NCBI RefSeq assembly: GCF_004403515.1
Contig: NZ_SOHH01000075.1
Location: forward strand, 1-64,000
Length of the DNA stretch: 64,000 bases
Reading direction: 5' to 3'
Source of the DNA: Cryobacterium fucosi
GTDB taxonomy: Bacteria; Actinomycetota; Actinomycetes; Actinomycetales; Microbacteriaceae
A program made the position numbers and the translations under genes. Shown here piece after piece: positions 35,675-44,889 of the stretch. A model generated the notes under the pieces. The model had not been told where the DNA came from. It worked only from the letters and a program-made list of their open reading frames with translations, and ran no database searches. Positions within the stretch are counted from its first letter, which is position 1. The number at the start of each line of letters is the position of its first letter.

Positions 35675-35741
35675 TTGATTTGATCCTATATCGCATGATT
35701 AAGTTCCCGCCACCCGACGGGGTGTCGGCTAGATTGGGCCT
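35675..35741. promoter_or_regulatory. Divergent promoter region of CoA-transferase and GntR genes
   Basis: A 67-base, AT-enriched gap. Minus strand: TATAGGAT then eight bases to GTG 35674. Plus strand: TAGATT (35730-35735) then six bases to ATG 35742. An incomplete dyad TTGATC ... ATGATTAAG (about 35679-35704) is the likely GntR site; a related word GATGATTTAGG recurs upstream of the aldehyde dehydrogenase at about 37319. Confidence 0.5.
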
Positions 35742-36518
35742 ATGAAGGCTCAGCTGCGTCCCGGTGCCCGGGAAGCGATCTTCGCGCAGCTCATCGAGGC
35801 CGGCCGCGCCGAGCAGGTCGCGCGCCGCCTCACCGACGCCATCATCCTCGGCGTCCTCACCCCTGGCGAACGTCTCCCGAGCGAGCAGGAGCTGGCCCGC
35901 CGGTTCGGCGTTGCCCTGATCACGGTGCGCGAGGGCCTGGTCATCCTGCGCGACGCCGGCCTGGTCGAGACCCGGCGCGGGCGCGGCGGCGGCAGCTTCG
36001 TGATCAAGGCGGATGCCCCGCACGACACGCTGCTGCAGGCCAGGCTGCGCGGCCTCGCCCAGGTCGAGCTCTCCGACCTGGCCGTCTACTTCTCCACGAT
36101 CGCGGAAGGCTGCGCCGAACGAGCCGCCCTCCGCGCCTCCGCCGCCGAAGCCGAACGGCTGGACGCCTGGCTGCTCCACGCCGACTTCTCGACCACCGCG
36201 GCCGCGCGCACCAACGCGGGCGGCTTCTACCTCGAGCTCGCCGTGCTCAGCCAGTCCGCGCGACTCGTCCGCGAGCAGATCCGCCTCCAGGCGGAGTTCG
36301 GGCCCCTGCTCTTCCTCGGGCTCGGCGACCCGGACACCCGCGCTCTGATCACCGGGCTGAACGGCCGGATCGCCCTGGCCATCACCCGCGGCGACGGCCA
36401 GGCCGCCCGCACCCTCGCCGCCGACCAGGTGCGGCTGCTCGGCGAGTGGCTCCTGACCATGAAGGCCCGGATCGAACGAGGAGGATACCGTGATGACGCC
36501 ATCGTCGCCGACGCCTGA
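35742..36518 (+). CDS. GntR/FadR-family regulator
   Basis: A 258-residue regulator. Winged helix VARRLTDAIILGVLTPGERLPSEQELARRFGVALITVREGLVIL (about 26-70) with the GGGSFV wing, then a helical effector domain of FCD type. ATG 35742 has the TAGATT-N6 leaderless pattern. Its 3-prime end overlaps the Cache-domain gene by 29 bases, an unusually deep overlap that suggests tight co-translation. Divergent from the CoA-transferase and gcdH genes. Likely controls both arms of this catabolic module. Confidence 0.88.
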   Translation: MKAQLRPGAREAIFAQLIEAGRAEQVARRLTDAIILGVLTPGERLPSEQELARRFGVALITVREGLVILRDAGLVETRRGRGGGSFVIKADAPHDTLLQARLRGLAQVELSDLAVYFSTIAEGCAERAALRASAAEAERLDAWLLHADFSTTAAARTNAGGFYLELAVLSQSARLVREQIRLQAEFGPLLFLGLGDPDTRALITGLNGRIALAITRGDGQAARTLAADQVRLLGEWLLTMKARIERGGYRDDAIVADA

Positions 36519-37305
36519 GACGGCCAGGCCCACGGCGCGCCCGGCCGGCCGGACCACCGCCGACAGTTGCGCCGCCGAGGTCGGCGAGATCTTCGCGCGG
36601 GTGTTCAGCACCCTCGACGACTGGCGCGACGGGATCGCCGCCGCTGTTCCCGACCGGGCCGACCTCGACGTCCTGGTGGAGTCCCTCGTCGTGCCGGCGC
36701 TGCTCGCCTCCGCTGACTCCCCCGTCGCCGACGCCCCGCCGGCCACCGAATCGCTCCTGATCGGCGCGGGCTTCATCGCCGCCCCGCAGTATGTGAACGG
36801 CCGAGACGCGCACTTCGCCTGGTGGCTCGGCCCGCTCGCGTCGAACCCGCTGCTCGGCAACACGAGCGGCGCCAGCCGGCTCGACCTGGCCACCCGGGTG
36901 CACACCGAGTACCTCCGCGACTTCCGCGAACTCGAGTGGTACGCCGTGCCGGAGGCCACGAACCAGACCCACGTGACCGGCCCCTACGTCGACCAGCTCT
37001 GCACCTGCGACTACATCATCACCCTGACCATGCCGGTGAGGCTGGGCGAGCGGATGATCGGGGTCGTCGGCGCCGACGTGTATGTGAAACGCCTGGAGCA
37101 GGTGCTGCTGCCGCACTTCCTCGCCCTGCCCGGCCCGGTCGTGCTCGTCAACCAGGCGGGCCGCGTCGTGATCTCGACCGAGCCGACGCTCCCGGCCGGC
37201 GACATCCTGCCGAACCGGCGGCACCCGGCCGACGACTACGACCTGCTCCCCTGCCCGGGTACCCCGTTCCTCATCGCGACCCGCATCGGCTCGGCCGCAA
37301 TTTAA
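36490..37305 (+). CDS. Soluble Cache (PDC-like) sensor-domain protein
   Basis: A 271-residue protein resembling an isolated Cache/PDC ligand-binding domain: FRELEWYAVPEATNQTHVTGPYVD, then ITLTMPVRLGERMIGVVGADVYVKRLEQ, the typical second half of such folds. There is no signal peptide, membrane helix, kinase or methyl-accepting part, so unlike most Cache proteins it should be cytosolic. GAGGAGG precedes GTG 36490/ATG 36493. The WY ... PY ... GAD pattern recalls amino acid or amine-binding Cache domains, though spacing differs. Wedged between GntR and an aminoaldehyde dehydrogenase; a ligand-sensing co-regulator is the inference. Confidence 0.7.
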   Translation: MMTPSSPTPETARPTARPAGRTTADSCAAEVGEIFARVFSTLDDWRDGIAAAVPDRADLDVLVESLVVPALLASADSPVADAPPATESLLIGAGFIAAPQYVNGRDAHFAWWLGPLASNPLLGNTSGASRLDLATRVHTEYLRDFRELEWYAVPEATNQTHVTGPYVDQLCTCDYIITLTMPVRLGERMIGVVGADVYVKRLEQVLLPHFLALPGPVVLVNQAGRVVISTEPTLPAGDILPNRRHPADDYDLLPCPGTPFLIATRIGSAAI

Positions 37306-37410
37306 ACATTGCATTCCGGATGATTTAGGGTAACGTCGTGCAGGCGAGCCTCCCGGCTCCCGGGCGACACGGCTGTCACGGCCGGCTCTCCACACTCCCG
37401 AAAGGCCGCC

Positions 37411-38844
37411 ATGCCCATCCGCGAACTCCGCAACTTCGTCAACGGAGCGTACGTCGACTCCGCCGCCACCGGCCGACTGGACATCATCAACCCGGCCACC
37501 GAAGAGGTCTACGCGCAGACGCCCATCTCCACCGACACGGATGTCGCGGCCGCCTACGGCGCCGCGGCCACGGCCTTCCAGACCTGGGGCGAGACGACAC
37601 CGGGCGAACGCCAGTTGGCGCTGCTGCGCTTCGCCGACGCCCTCGAGGCCCGCACCGAAGAGATCGCCGACGTGGAGTGCGAGAACACAGGCAAGCCGCG
37701 CGCCGGGATCGTCGGCGACGAGATCGAGGTCATGATCGACCAGGTGCGATTCTTCGCCGGGGCCGCCCGCGTGCTGGAAGGCAAGTCGGCCGGCGAGTAC
37801 CTCAAGGACCACACCTCGATGGTGCGCCGGGAGCCGATCGGCGTGATCGGCCAGGTCACCCCATGGAACTACCCGATGATGATGGCGATCTGGAAGATCG
37901 CCCCCGCACTCGCGGCCGGCAACACGGTCGTGCTCAAACCCTCGGACTCGACCCCGGTGTCCACGCTGCTGCTGGCCGAGATCGCCGCCGAGTTCCTGCC
38001 CGCCGGCGCCTTCAACGTCGTCGCCGGCAACCGGGAGACCGGCCGCGCCCTGGTCACCGACCGCACCCCGCAGATGATCTCGATCACCGGTTCGGTGCGC
38101 GCCGGCATGGAGGTCGCCGGTGCCGCGGCCCTCGACGTGAAGCGCGTGCATCTCGAACTGGGCGGCAAGGCCCCGGTGATCGTGTTCAACGACGCCGACA
38201 TCGCGGCGGCGGTCGAGGGAATCACCGCGGCCGCGTTCTACAACGGCGGCCAGGACTGCACCGCGGCCACCCGGGTGCTCGTGCAGGCCGGCGTGCACGA
38301 CGAGTTCGTCGCCGCCCTCGCCGCCCACGCCAGGGACAACGCGAGAACCGGAGGCCCGCGGGAGGACGGCATCCTCTTCGGCGCCCTCTCCAGCGCCGAC
38401 CAGCTCGCCCGCGTGCAGGGCGTCATCGAGCGACTCCCCGACCACGCCGAGATCGCCCTCGGCGGACACCGCCAGGGCAGCGTCGGCTACTTCCACGAGG
38501 CCACCATCGTCTCCAACCTGCGCCAGGGCGACGAGGCCGTGCAGAACGAGATCTTCGGGCCGGTCATCACGGCGCAGAAGTTCACCGACGAGGCCGAGGC
38601 GCTCACCTGGGCCAACGACGTGCAGTACGGCCTCGCCTCCTCGGTCTGGACCCGGGACCATTCGACCGCGATGCGGATGGCCAAGCGTCTCGATTTCGGC
38701 TGCGTCTGGATCAACACGCACCTCCCGCTCGTCGCCGAGATGCCGCACGGCGGGTTCAAGCATTCGGGCTACGGCAAGGACCTCTCGATGTACGGCCTCG
38801 AGGACTACACCCGGATCAAGCACGTGATGAGCTACATCGGCTGA
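37411..38844 (+). CDS. Gamma-aminobutyraldehyde dehydrogenase-like ALDH
   Basis: A 477-residue NAD(P)-dependent aldehyde dehydrogenase. Cofactor block TPWNYPMMMAIWKIAPALAAGNTVVLKPS, general base Glu in HLELGGKAP and catalytic Cys in FYNGGQDCTAATR. It resembles the 4-aminobutyraldehyde/betaine-aldehyde clade used for putrescine or cadaverine. GAAAGG stands before the ATG. With the GntR and Cache genes upstream and the glutarate genes divergent, a diamine-to-dicarboxylate pathway is plausible; no diamine transaminase or oxidase is in the window. Confidence 0.87.
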   Translation: MPIRELRNFVNGAYVDSAATGRLDIINPATEEVYAQTPISTDTDVAAAYGAAATAFQTWGETTPGERQLALLRFADALEARTEEIADVECENTGKPRAGIVGDEIEVMIDQVRFFAGAARVLEGKSAGEYLKDHTSMVRREPIGVIGQVTPWNYPMMMAIWKIAPALAAGNTVVLKPSDSTPVSTLLLAEIAAEFLPAGAFNVVAGNRETGRALVTDRTPQMISITGSVRAGMEVAGAAALDVKRVHLELGGKAPVIVFNDADIAAAVEGITAAAFYNGGQDCTAATRVLVQAGVHDEFVAALAAHARDNARTGGPREDGILFGALSSADQLARVQGVIERLPDHAEIALGGHRQGSVGYFHEATIVSNLRQGDEAVQNEIFGPVITAQKFTDEAEALTWANDVQYGLASSVWTRDHSTAMRMAKRLDFGCVWINTHLPLVAEMPHGGFKHSGYGKDLSMYGLEDYTRIKHVMSYIG

Positions 38845-38900
38845 CGGATGGGGGCTGGACAGGGCGGCCCGGTCAACGGATGATCATGGTGGAGGACACC

Positions 38901-39278
38901 ATGGAGATCCTGCAGGTTGCCCAGCACGCCGACGACCTCGACCGGGCGTCCGCCTTCTACGAGTTGCTGCTCGGGGGTCCGCCGGCCGCCCGGTTCGATC
39001 CCCCCGGCCTGCTCTTCTTCAACGTGGGCCGGTCCCGCCTGCTGCTCGAGCGGGCGGCGGCATCCGCCCTCGTCTACCTCCAGGTCGACGATGTGGCGGC
39101 GACGGTCGAGCGGCTCCGCGGGCTGCGGGTGGAGATCGTCGACCCGCCGCACATCATCTTCAGCCACACCGACGACTCGCTCGGCCCGGCCGGAACCGAC
39201 GAGTGGATGGCGTTCATCCGCGACAGTGAGGGCAACACGGTCGGGCTGGTCAGCCACGAGCCGCGCCACGACCCGTAG
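38901..39278 (+). CDS. VOC/glyoxalase-family protein
   Basis: A 125-residue protein with the vicinal-oxygen-chelate fold: MEILQVAQHADDLDRASAFYELLLG opens the first beta-alpha module, and DEWMAFIRDSEGNTVGLVSH closes the second with a metal-ligand Glu position. Function unknown: lyase, dioxygenase or resistance roles all occur. ATG 38901 is favoured over ATG 38880 and 38886 because GGAGG lies six bases upstream. It follows the aldehyde dehydrogenase by 56 bases and may be its last operon member. Confidence 0.82.
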   Translation: MEILQVAQHADDLDRASAFYELLLGGPPAARFDPPGLLFFNVGRSRLLLERAAASALVYLQVDDVAATVERLRGLRVEIVDPPHIIFSHTDDSLGPAGTDEWMAFIRDSEGNTVGLVSHEPRHDP

Positions 39279-39291
39279 TCGTCGATCACGC

Positions 39292-39482
39292 CGGGTCTCG
39301 ACAGGCTGGCAGGCTCGACCACCGGTGATTGAGCTCGTCGAAATCACCCTCGCTCGGTCTCGACAGGCTCGACCACCGGACAGGCTCGACCACCGGACAG
39401 GCTCGACCACCGGTGATTGAGCTCGTCGAAATCACCCTCGCTCGGTCTCGACAGGCGGGGCCACCGACAGGCGGGGCCACAG
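39292..39482. repeat. Cluster of TCGAGCC/TGTCGA repeats
   Basis: About eight short units alternate between GGTCTCGACAGGCTCGACCA and GGTGATTGAGCTCGTCGAAA types. Two 60-base stretches ending in CTCGCTCGGTCTCGACAGGC are direct duplications. It fills most of the gap between the VOC gene and the rplA terminator. Confidence 0.87.
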
Positions 39483-39557
39483 GGCGACGCGATCGCCGTG
39501 GCCGCGATGCTGCGGGCACACCCCGAGAACGCGCGGGAGACATCCGTCACCGACTGA
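39483..39557 (+). pseudogene. Possible C-terminal gene remnant
   Basis: Directly after the repeat cluster, one frame reads GDAIAVAAMLRAHPENARET and ends SVTD-stop, which has protein-like composition but no start and no recognised family. It may be the tail of a gene cut by the repeat, or chance in high-GC DNA. Confidence 0.25.
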
Positions 39558-39601
39558 GCACCGCTCGACCGGACGCCGTCCGGCCGAGCGCTCCTTAACG
39601 G

Positions 39602-39633
39602 GTGAAGGGCCCGTCGCGCGACGGGCCCTTCAC
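39602..39633 (-). terminator. Terminator of rplK-rplA
   Basis: A perfect 32-base palindrome, GTGAAGGGCCCGTCGC followed by its complement, lies 14 bases beyond the rplA stop. Confidence 0.8.
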
Positions 39634-39647
39634 TCTTGTGCGGGTGC

Positions 39648-40337
39648 TTAGATGCTGTTCACATCGAGCGGGATGCCGGGGCCGAACGTGGTCGACACGG
39701 CGCCCTTCATGATGTAGCGGCCCTTGGACGAGCTCGGCTTGAGGCGCACGATCTCCTCTAGCGCTGCGGCGATGTTCTCGTTCAGCTGCTCGGCGGTGAA
39801 GGATGCCTTGCCGACGACGAACTGCACGTTGGCGTGCTTGTCGACGCGGAATTCGATCTTCCCGCCCTTGATGTCGGACACGGCCTTCGCGACGTCGGGC
39901 GTCACGGTGCCTGTCTTGGGGTTCGGCATGAGGCCACGCGGGCCGAGCACCTTTCCGAGACGGCCGACCTTGCCCATGAGCTCCGGGGTCGAGACGGCGG
40001 AGTCGAACGAGGTGTAGCCGGCGGCCACCTTCTCGATGAGCTCGTCGCCACCGACCTCGTCGGCGCCGGCTGCGATTGCAGCATCGGCGGCCGGGCCGGT
40101 TGCGAAGACGATGACGCGGGCGGTGCGACCGGTTCCGTGAGGAAGAATGACGGTTCCACGCACCATCTGGTCCGCCTTGCGCGGGTCGACGCCGAGCTTG
40201 AGGGCAACCTCAACGGTCGAGTTGAAGTTCGCCGAACCGGTCTCGCGGGCCAGCGTGACGGCCTCGACGGGGGTGTAGAACCTGTCGGCTTCGATCTTCT
40301 CGGCCGCGGCCCGGTAGGCCTTTGACTTCTGTGCCAT
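39648..40337 (-). CDS. rplA: 50S ribosomal protein L1
   Basis: A 229-residue protein binding 23S rRNA at the E-site stalk. The conserved blocks [29 protein letters not shown] and [20 protein letters not shown] are intact. ATG 40337 has AGGAG upstream; an earlier ATG adding 19 residues has no support. Last gene of the secE-nusG-rplK-rplA block and followed by a strong hairpin, so rplJ-rplL are not on the same transcript. Confidence 0.98.
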   Translation of the reverse strand: MAQKSKAYRAAAEKIEADRFYTPVEAVTLARETGSANFNSTVEVALKLGVDPRKADQMVRGTVILPHGTGRTARVIVFATGPAADAAIAAGADEVGGDELIEKVAAGYTSFDSAVSTPELMGKVGRLGKVLGPRGLMPNPKTGTVTPDVAKAVSDIKGGKIEFRVDKHANVQFVVGKASFTAEQLNENIAAALEEIVRLKPSSSKGRYIMKGAVSTTFGPGIPLDVNSI

Positions 40338-40429
40338 TTGAATCTCCTGTACAAGAATTTGAGAGTGTGGTGCGAGCCTGGCTGGCTCTTCCACGTACTG
40401 CTGGGTGGCGGGATGCCGGGGGTTGAGGC

Positions 40430-40861
40430 TCAGGCCTCGACCGTGATGCCCATGGAGCGGGCGGTGCCGGCGATGATCTTCGACGCGGCGTCGAGGTCGT
40501 TGGCGTTGAGGTCAACCATCTTCGCTTCGGCGATCTCGCGAACCTGTGCCTTGGTGAGCTTCGCAACCTTGACGGTGTGCGGGGTGCCACTGCCCTTGGC
40601 GACGCCGGCGGCCTTCTTGATGAGCTCCGCTGCGGGCGGGGTCTTCAGGATGAAAGTGAATGAACGGTCGTCGTAGACGGTGATCTCCACCGGGATAACG
40701 TTGCCGCGCTGGGATTCCGTCTGGGCGTTGTACGCCTTGCAGAATTCCATGATGTTGACGCCGTGCTGACCAAGCGCCGGCCCGATGGGCGGTGCGGGGT
40801 TGGCGGCGCCGGCCTTGATCTGAAGCTTGATCAGACCGGTAACCTTCTTCTTCGGTGCCAT
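40430..40861 (-). CDS. rplK: 50S ribosomal protein L11
   Basis: A 143-residue GTPase-centre protein, opening [45 protein letters not shown] with the proline-rich thiostrepton-region motif and ending in a [25 protein letters not shown] C-terminal RNA-binding domain. Usual length. Upstream of rplA by 92 bases. Confidence 0.98.
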   Translation of the reverse strand: MAPKKKVTGLIKLQIKAGAANPAPPIGPALGQHGVNIMEFCKAYNAQTESQRGNVIPVEITVYDDRSFTFILKTPPAAELIKKAAGVAKGSGTPHTVKVAKLTKAQVREIAEAKMVDLNANDLDAASKIIAGTARSMGITVEA

Positions 40862-40945
40862 TGTTCTTCCTTCTTTGTGATGACGAGCAGCCGCGAGGGC
40901 CGCTCTCCCGGTGGCCCGGACGGGCCCCGGTGAACTGGAAACTTT

Positions 40946-41908
40946 TTAGAGCTTGGTGACCTGGTCGAAGCTGAGCTCGACCGGGGTCTCGCGCTCGAAC
41001 AGGGACACCAGCACGATGAGCTTGCCGCTCTCCGCCTTGATCTCGCTGATCGATCCGGGCAGGCCCGCGAACGAGCCCTCCTTGATCGTGATGGTCTCGC
41101 CGATCTCGTAGTCGATCTCGGCCGGGAGGGCGCGGGTCGGAACCTTGCCGCCATGGCCACTGCCGGACTTGGCGGTGGGGACTTCCTGGATCTCGACGAG
41201 GCTCTTCAGCATGCCGAAGGCCTCTTCGAAGCGGAGCGGGGTCGGGTTGTGGGCGTTGCCGACGAAGCCGGTGACGCCGGGCGTGTGGCGAACCACCGAC
41301 CAGCTGTCTTCGTTGAGGTCCATCCGCACCAGCACGTAGCCGGGGATGCGAACGCGCGTGACCATCTTGCGCTGGCCGTTCTTGATCTCGACGACGTCTT
41401 CCATCGGAACCTCGACCTGGTAGATGAAATCTTCCATGGCCATCGACTGCTTGCGGTTCTCGATGTTCGACTTCACGCGGCGTTCGAAGCCGGCGTAGGA
41501 GTGGATGACGAACCACTTGCCCGGCTGGAAGCGCAGTTCCTTGCGGAACTCCGCGTACGGGTCCTCGTCGACGGCTTCGGTCTCGGTTGCCTCTTCGTCC
41601 TGCACGGCCTCTTCGTCCTGCACGGCCTCGACGGACGCATCCGCTTCATCGGCGGAGTCGATGTCGAGGGCGTCGTCGACGAGCGCGTCGGCCTCCGGGT
41701 CGATCGATTCGGCGAGCGCGTCGAGCGCCGCGTCGAGGTTGTCCTCGACGCCGACGTTCGGGTCGAACACGTGCACGGCTGCCCGCTCGGCGGCCTCTAC
41801 GGAGTCTTCTTCGGCGGCGAGGGTGTTGCCCTCCTGCGCCTCGTCTTCGTCTGAGGACTGTTCGGCAGCGGTGGCCCAGTCGACATCGTCGTGATTCGTC
41901 TCAGTCAC
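40946..41908 (-). CDS. nusG: Transcription elongation factor NusG with long acidic N-terminus
   Basis: A 320-residue elongation and termination factor. The NGN domain begins near residue 127 ([22 protein letters not shown]), and the C-terminal KOW domain has [21 protein letters not shown]. The first about 120 residues are an Asp/Glu/Ala-rich extension, common in actinobacterial NusG but long here, and it contains an exact 18-bp tandem duplication encoding AVQDEE twice. Situated between secE and rplK as in most bacteria. Confidence 0.97.
   Translation of the reverse strand: MTETNHDDVDWATAAEQSSDEDEAQEGNTLAAEEDSVEAAERAAVHVFDPNVGVEDNLDAALDALAESIDPEADALVDDALDIDSADEADASVEAVQDEEAVQDEEATETEAVDEDPYAEFRKELRFQPGKWFVIHSYAGFERRVKSNIENRKQSMAMEDFIYQVEVPMEDVVEIKNGQRKMVTRVRIPGYVLVRMDLNEDSWSVVRHTPGVTGFVGNAHNPTPLRFEEAFGMLKSLVEIQEVPTAKSGSGHGGKVPTRALPAEIDYEIGETITIKEGSFAGLPGSISEIKAESGKLIVLVSLFERETPVELSFDQVTKL
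41591..41626. repeat. 18-bp tandem duplication in nusG
   Basis: CTCTTCGTCCTGCACGGC occurs twice in succession (41591-41608, 41609-41626), in frame, within the acidic extension of NusG. Confidence 0.9.
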
Positions 41909-42002
41909 TAAATCTCAATCCTTATCTATTGCCTGGGCACGAAAGCGTGACCCGTTCAGCGTTGCCATGAATCCTTGCGGGAGCCGCCGGGGCGGCATCC
42001 GT

Positions 42003-42278
42003 TCAGCCGCTTGGCGTTCCGAACACGTATGTCACGACGAGCGCGAACACCCAGTCGAGTGCGGAAACCAGGGCCATCATGATCACCACGAAGACCAGCA
42101 CGACACCCGTGTAGCTCAGGAGCTCCTTGCGGGTCGGCGTGACGACCTTGCGGAGCTCAGCCATGACCTGCTTGATGAACAGGGACATCCGAGCGAAGGG
42201 ACCGCGCTTGGAATCGCGCGCCATTCTCGCGTTTGCGACGATTTCCTCACTGGGTTCGTCGACAACTTTTCGGGCCAC
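42003..42278 (-). CDS. secE: Preprotein translocase subunit SecE
   Basis: A 91-residue membrane protein of the SecYEG channel. A basic cytoplasmic part ends in the conserved FIKQVMAELRKVVTPTRKELL amphipathic region, followed by one transmembrane helix (TGVVLVFVVIMMALVSALDW). GTG 42278 was chosen with AAAGG upstream; upstream reading would enter the tRNA gene. Lies 42 bases after tRNA-Trp and 94 bases before nusG. Confidence 0.95.
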   Translation of the reverse strand: MARKVVDEPSEEIVANARMARDSKRGPFARMSLFIKQVMAELRKVVTPTRKELLSYTGVVLVFVVIMMALVSALDWVFALVVTYVFGTPSG

Positions 42279-42320
42279 CTGTTCACACCTTTCATGGGCC
42301 GACGGAACGCCACCGACTTG

Positions 42321-42393
42321 CAGGGCGGACAGGACTCGAACCTGCAACCTGCGGTTTTGGAGACCGCTGCTCTACCAATTGAGCCACCACCCT
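42321..42393 (-). tRNA. trpT: tRNA-Trp (CCA anticodon)
   Basis: A 73-nt cloverleaf: acceptor AGGGTGG pairs with CCGCCCT (one G-U), D-arm GCTC/GAGC, anticodon stem GCGGT/ACCGC with loop CTCCAAA (anticodon CCA), T-arm GCAGG/CCTGT with TTCGAGT, discriminator G. The 3-prime CCA is not encoded. The tRNA-Trp-secE-nusG order is common in bacteria. Confidence 0.97.
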
Positions 42394-42604
42394 ATGGAGA
42401 GAATCCTTCAGCGCCACTCTCCTTCGCGACTTTCGGACGAGTCCAACCGGACACGTCAAAAAGGGCGCAAAAAAGCATGGCAGAATTCAACTACCTCGAT
42501 CAAGTCTAGGTCACTCCGGGACGAGAGTAAAGCCGGGGCCCCGCGGAGGCCGGCCGGTTGCGAGAATCACGCCCGCACGCCTCCGCCGGGGTGGCCCGCC
42601 GCCG

Positions 42605-42610
42605 TATGCT
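42605..42610 (+). promoter_or_regulatory. Putative -10 box of leaderless aminotransferase gene
   Basis: TATGCT followed by six bases and GTG 42617. Nothing else is recognised in the spacer from 42394. Confidence 0.5.
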
Positions 42611-42616
42611 CGAAGC

Positions 42617-43819
42617 GTGGCTCACGAACTCAAGCGAATCTCTACCCGGATCGGCTCCATCGCGGAGTCGGCGACCCTCAAGGTTGACGGAAAGGCCAAG
42701 GCGCTCCAGGCGGCCGGCCGGGCGGTGATCAGTTTCGCCGCGGGTGAGCCGGACTTCCCCACCCCTCCGCACATCGTCGAGGCGGCGCTCCTCGCGGTGA
42801 CGGACCCGAAGAACCACCGGTATACCCCCGCGGCCGGGCTGCCCGACCTGCGTGAGGCAATCGCGGCCAAGACCCTCCGGGACAGCGGCCTGGCGATCTC
42901 GCCCAGCCAGGTGGTCGTCACCAACGGCGGCAAGCAGGCGGTCTACCAGGCCTTCGCCACGCTGCTCGACCCTGGTGACGAGGTCATCGTCCCCACGCCC
43001 TACTGGACCACGTACCCCGAGTCGATCCGCCTGGCCGGCGGCGTGCAGGTCGACGTCTTCGCCGGCGCCGACCAGGGCTACCTCGTCACGGTCGAGCAGC
43101 TCGAGGCCGCGCGCACCTCGCGCACCAAGGTGCTGCTGTTCGTGTCGCCGTCCAACCCCACCGGCGCGGTCTACTCGGCCCAGCAGACGAAGGCCATCGG
43201 CGAGTGGGCCGAGGAGCACGGCCTGTGGGTCATCAGCGACGAGATCTACCAGAACCTCACCTACGACGGCGTCCCCGCCGTGTCGATCGTCGAGGCCGTG
43301 CCTGCACTGGCAGACCGCACCATCCTGGTCAACGGCGTCGCCAAGACCTACGCGATGACCGGCTGGCGCCTCGGCTGGATGGTGGGCCCGCAGGACGCGA
43401 TCAAGGCCGCCGCCAACCTGCAGTCGCACCTCTCCTCGAACGTGTCGAACATCTCCCAGCGCGCCGGCATCGCCGCCCTCACCGGGCCGCAGGATGCCGC
43501 GCTCGCCATGCGGGACGCCTTCGACCGCCGCCGCAAGGTCATCGTCGCCGAGCTGAACAAGATCCCCGGCATGGTGACCCCGACGCCGCAGGGCGCGTTC
43601 TACGTCTACCCCGATGTCACGGGCCTGCTCGGCCGCACCTGGGGCGGCGTCACTCCGACGACGTCGCTGGAACTCGCGGACCTCATCCTCGACCAGGTCG
43701 AGGTGGCCGCGGTCCCGGGCGAGGCCTTCGGCCCGAGCGGCTACCTGCGCTTCTCCTACGCGCTCGGCGACGACGCCCTGCTCGAAGGTGTCCAGCGCCT
43801 GCAGCGCCTCTTCTCCTAG
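42617..43819 (+). CDS. aspC: Aspartate aminotransferase (class I, PLP)
   Basis: A 400-residue aminotransferase converting aspartate and 2-oxoglutarate to oxaloacetate and glutamate. The PLP lysine is Lys243 in [29 protein letters not shown] and [12 protein letters not shown] are the cofactor-site blocks and RFSYAL near the end binds the carboxylate. Clade I-gamma type, as is usual in actinobacteria. GTG start with TATGCT six bases upstream and no Shine-Dalgarno. Placement next to secE is frequent in the family; no operon partner. Confidence 0.93.
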   Translation: MAHELKRISTRIGSIAESATLKVDGKAKALQAAGRAVISFAAGEPDFPTPPHIVEAALLAVTDPKNHRYTPAAGLPDLREAIAAKTLRDSGLAISPSQVVVTNGGKQAVYQAFATLLDPGDEVIVPTPYWTTYPESIRLAGGVQVDVFAGADQGYLVTVEQLEAARTSRTKVLLFVSPSNPTGAVYSAQQTKAIGEWAEEHGLWVISDEIYQNLTYDGVPAVSIVEAVPALADRTILVNGVAKTYAMTGWRLGWMVGPQDAIKAAANLQSHLSSNVSNISQRAGIAALTGPQDAALAMRDAFDRRRKVIVAELNKIPGMVTPTPQGAFYVYPDVTGLLGRTWGGVTPTTSLELADLILDQVEVAAVPGEAFGPSGYLRFSYALGDDALLEGVQRLQRLFS

Positions 43820-43820
43820 C

Positions 43821-43853
43821 TTTACCGCTTTACCGCTTTACCGCGAGAGTGCA
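43821..43853. repeat. TTTACCGC triplicate plus class C half element
   Basis: TTTACCGC occurs three times head to tail (43821-43844) directly after the aminotransferase stop and merges into CCGCGAGAGTGCA, one arm of the palindrome at 24736. The matching arm is missing. Confidence 0.75.
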
Positions 43854-43929
43854 TCCGTCTCGTGATGGATGGGGCGGGGCGGGCGGGCGACGCTTTCGCG
43901 CGTGAGGGGAGGCGTGGGACTCTACTGGT

Positions 43930-44889
43930 ATGGAATCCTCATCCCCGGTCGTGCGCGTGCGCGACCTGCACAAGTCCTACGGGAGCTTCGAGGCCCTCGG
44001 CGGCATCAGCTTCGACATCCGGGCCGGCGAGACATTCGCCCTGCTCGGCCCGAACGGCGCTGGCAAGAGCACGGTGATCGAGATCCTCGAGGGCTACCGC
44101 GACCGCAGCTCCGGCGAGGTGAGCGTGCTCGGCACCGACCCGCAGCGCGGCGGCCTCGACTGGAAGGCGCGCCTGGGCATCGTGCTGCAGTCCACCGGAG
44201 AGAGCGGCACCGTCACCGTGACCGAGCAGCTCAGTCACTTCGCCGGCCTCTACCCGAATCCGCGCGGCGTCGCCGAGGTCATCGCCGCCGTGGGACTCGA
44301 GGAGAAGGCGAAGACCCGCATCAGCAAGCTCTCCGGCGGGCAGCGCCGCCGAGTGGATGTCGCGCTCGGCATCATCGGACGGCCGGAGCTTCTGTTCCTG
44401 GACGAGCCGACCACGGGATTCGACCCCGAGGCGCGGCACCAGTTCTGGGACCTGGTGCGCCGGCTCAAGGCGGAAGGCACCACGATCCTGCTCACCACGC
44501 ACTACCTCGACGAGGCCGCCCAGCTGGGCGACCGCGCCGGTGTGATCAGCGGCGGCCGCCTGATCGACATCGGGGCCATCGGCGAGATCGGCGGAGCCGA
44601 GGCGCGGGTTCCGCGCGTGCGCTGGCGGGACAAACCAGGCGTGGTCAGGGAGGTTCGCACCGATCGGCCAGGCCAGGTGGTGGCCGAGCTGGTCGCCGCC
44701 ACGGGCGGGGAACCGGCCGACCTCGAGGTGATCCGGCCCAGCCTGGAGGATGTGTACCTGGGGCTCGTTCGCGGCACGGCCGACGGCATCCGTGGCAAGG
44801 CGGATGCTGGCGAGGAGGCGGACTACCGCGATACGGCGGGCGGCAAGGCGGCAGCCGGCGAGGCGACCGTCACGGAGGTGCGCTCATGA
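43930..44889 (+). CDS. ABC transporter ATP-binding protein (ABC-2 exporter)
   Basis: A 319-residue ATPase. Walker A GPNGAGKST, signature LSGGQRRRVDVALG, Walker B ELLFLDEPTTGFD and the H-loop TTHYLDEA are present. The C-terminal about 90 residues form the extra domain of drug-resistance ATPases. ATG 43930 lies six bases after GACTCT, with no Shine-Dalgarno. Overlaps the permease gene by four bases. Likely exports a drug or lipid-like substrate. Confidence 0.93.
   Translation: MESSSPVVRVRDLHKSYGSFEALGGISFDIRAGETFALLGPNGAGKSTVIEILEGYRDRSSGEVSVLGTDPQRGGLDWKARLGIVLQSTGESGTVTVTEQLSHFAGLYPNPRGVAEVIAAVGLEEKAKTRISKLSGGQRRRVDVALGIIGRPELLFLDEPTTGFDPEARHQFWDLVRRLKAEGTTILLTTHYLDEAAQLGDRAGVISGGRLIDIGAIGEIGGAEARVPRVRWRDKPGVVREVRTDRPGQVVAELVAATGGEPADLEVIRPSLEDVYLGLVRGTADGIRGKADAGEEADYRDTAGGKAAAGEATVTEVRS

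Noticed and set aside
37338-39278. 646-codon frame spanning the aldehyde dehydrogenase and VOC gene
   Set aside because: Only its last 125 codons (VOC protein) are protein-like; the rest is a shadow of the aldehyde dehydrogenase.
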